Positions 63,421-64,000 of a DNA stretch of 64,000 nucleotides are shown here, in pieces. This DNA comes from Stenomitos frigidus ULC18. Lineage in GTDB: Bacteria; Cyanobacteriota; Cyanobacteriia; Leptolyngbyales; Leptolyngbyaceae. Positions within the stretch are counted from its first letter, which is position 1; the number at the start of each line of letters is the position of its first letter. The notes under the pieces were generated by a model, which did not search any database, was not told the origin of the DNA, and was given only the letters and a program-made list of their open reading frames with translations. Position numbers and translations under genes: made by a program. The stretch covers positions 175,185-239,184 of the forward strand of contig NZ_PVWK01000017.1 in the NCBI RefSeq assembly GCF_003003795.1, written 5' to 3'.

Positions 63421-63831
63421 ATGGGGGCACGCTTACGCCTTTTTCTGAATGCTGCTGAAGAGCGCACTTTGTTTGAGCTTCGCACCGCGACCACCGTGCC
63501 GCAACGTGTGAAAGACCGAGCCACAGCGGTTCGTTTGAGTCATCACGGCATGTATGTCGAAAAAATAGCGGCTTTTCTCAACTGGAACGAGCGGACAGTG
63601 CGAGAAACCTTGCAGCGCTGGCAAGCGCGGGGACTGGGTGGACTCTGGGATGCGCCCCGACCCGGAGCGCAACGCCGCTGGCAACCGGAGGACATCGCGT
63701 ACCTAGAAGCGTGCTTACGAGATGACCAGCACACCTACAATAGCCAACAACTCGCTCACAAGTTAGCCACCGAGCGGCACGTGCAGTTGAGTGCCGACCA
63801 CCTCAGACAGGTACTCAAAAAAAAGGGGTGA
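63421..63831 (+). CDS. IS630-family transposase, orfA (helix-turn-helix part)
   Basis: ATG at 63421 (MGARLRLFLNAAEERTLFEL) is preferred over the in-frame TTG at 63406. The winged HTH region (VEKIAAFLNWNERTVRETLQ, then GLGGLWDAPRPGAQR) and the QLSADHLRQVLKK linker are typical. The frame ends at TGA 63829-63831, just after a run of eight A (63817-63824). Confidence 0.85.
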   Translation: MGARLRLFLNAAEERTLFELRTATTVPQRVKDRATAVRLSHHGMYVEKIAAFLNWNERTVRETLQRWQARGLGGLWDAPRPGAQRRWQPEDIAYLEACLRDDQHTYNSQQLAHKLATERHVQLSADHLRQVLKKKG

Positions 63832-64000
63832 TTTGGAAGCGTACACGTCACAGTCACCGAGGCAAACAAGACCCGCTCGAAAAAGCGAAGAAACTGGCGG
63901 ACTTAGAGATGTTGCAATGGTCAGCCGCCGTGGGCGAAATCGACTTGTTCTATCTCGATGAATCCGGGTTTTCGCTGTGGATGCCGGTCGAGTACAGTTA
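63813..64000 (+). CDS. IS630-family transposase, orfB (DDE part, incomplete)
   Basis: In the -1 frame relative to orfA, the coding continues KKGVIWKRTRHSHRGKQDPL, then IDLFYLDESGFSLWMPVEYS, the first catalytic Asp region of the DDE domain. The junction is A8 followed by GGGG, a classic site for programmed -1 frameshifting, which IS630 elements use to make the full transposase. The start coordinate marks the slip region. Confidence 0.82.

Larger units (their letters stand above)
49873..64000. mobile_element. CAST-2, type V-K CRISPR-associated transposon (partial)
   Basis: The left boundary is a TGTACAGTGAC tip at 49873, 61 bp downstream of the GTT PAM in tRNA-Asp. Inside, in order from the tip: TnsB-type repeats, the homing spacer, a CRISPR array, a tracrRNA locus, cas12k (minus strand) and a divergent CvkR-like repressor. 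Type I restriction-modification cargo follows. The transposition genes and the far end lie beyond 64000. The part right of 53819 is assigned as cargo by position only. Confidence 0.8.
63355..64000 (+). mobile_element. IS630-family insertion sequence (partial, cut by window end)
   Basis: The two overlapping frames of an IS630-type transposase start shortly after the HEPN-like gene. The exact terminal inverted repeat could not be placed without the other end; the start coordinate is only the edge of the preceding gene. The right end lies beyond 64000. Confidence 0.75.

Overview
The window looks like a cyanobacterial chromosome, probably a filamentous species. GCGATCGC (HIP1) octamers are frequent, and several proteins are cyanobacterial types: a CcbP-like calcium-binding protein, a secretion-domain/CHAT protein, and two type V-K CRISPR-associated transposons (CASTs), a class known from cyanobacteria. 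The layout is unusual. Only about 6.4 kb (43446-49872) appears to be resident chromosome. Two different V-K CASTs lie on either side of it, pointing away from each other, each inserted next to its own tRNA gene.

CAST-1 (start of window to 43445) ends 66 bp downstream of a GTA PAM inside tRNA-Cys. It carries a divergent, oversized Cas12k (39663-42140, 825 aa), a tracrRNA region, a two-repeat CRISPR array and a separate short homing spacer that matches tRNA-Cys over 18 nt. The 39 kb to its left, apparently cargo, is packed with conflict genes. (a) 643-6979: a GHKL ATPase, two unknown proteins, a C5-cytosine methyltransferase with a degenerate glycosylase-like tail, and a MutY/Mig-like DNA glycosylase; I do not recognise this set as a named system. 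(b) 7186-11589: a STAND ATPase with 14 WD40 repeats, then an exported peptidoglycan-binding protein. (c) 11601-18361: nucleosidase (MTA/SAH nucleosidase-like) effectors, including a 1624-aa nucleosidase-STAND-PAS-histidine kinase-receiver fusion. (d) 18494-20693: a membrane protein, CcbP-like protein and a toxin-antitoxin pair. (e) 28238-20711 (minus): a four-gene overlapping operon of ChlI-like AAA+, ChlD-like vWA, nucleosidase-CHAT and NACHT proteins. (f) 28488-35870: MutL-like ATPase, Z1, DUF4420 nuclease and AIPR, an Mza-like system. (g) 36000-38000: poorly conserved ORFs including a papain-like candidate.

The resident segment has tRNA-Cys, a large glycosyltransferase/haemagglutinin/CHAT fusion, a GNAT acetyltransferase and tRNA-Asp.

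CAST-2 (49873 to beyond the window) ends 61 bp downstream of a GTT PAM in tRNA-Asp. It has a 17-nt homing spacer matching that tRNA, a seven-repeat array, a tracrRNA locus, a Cas12k gene broken by one in-frame stop, and a divergent CvkR-type MerR repressor with a near-consensus operator. Its cargo is a type I restriction-modification locus (hsdR, hsdM, hsdS) with interleaved membrane, MNT/HEPN, PD-(D/E)XK and HEPN-like genes, then an IS630-family element cut by the window edge. No tnsB, tnsC or tniQ is in the window; they are expected left of base 1 for CAST-1 and right of base 64000 for CAST-2.
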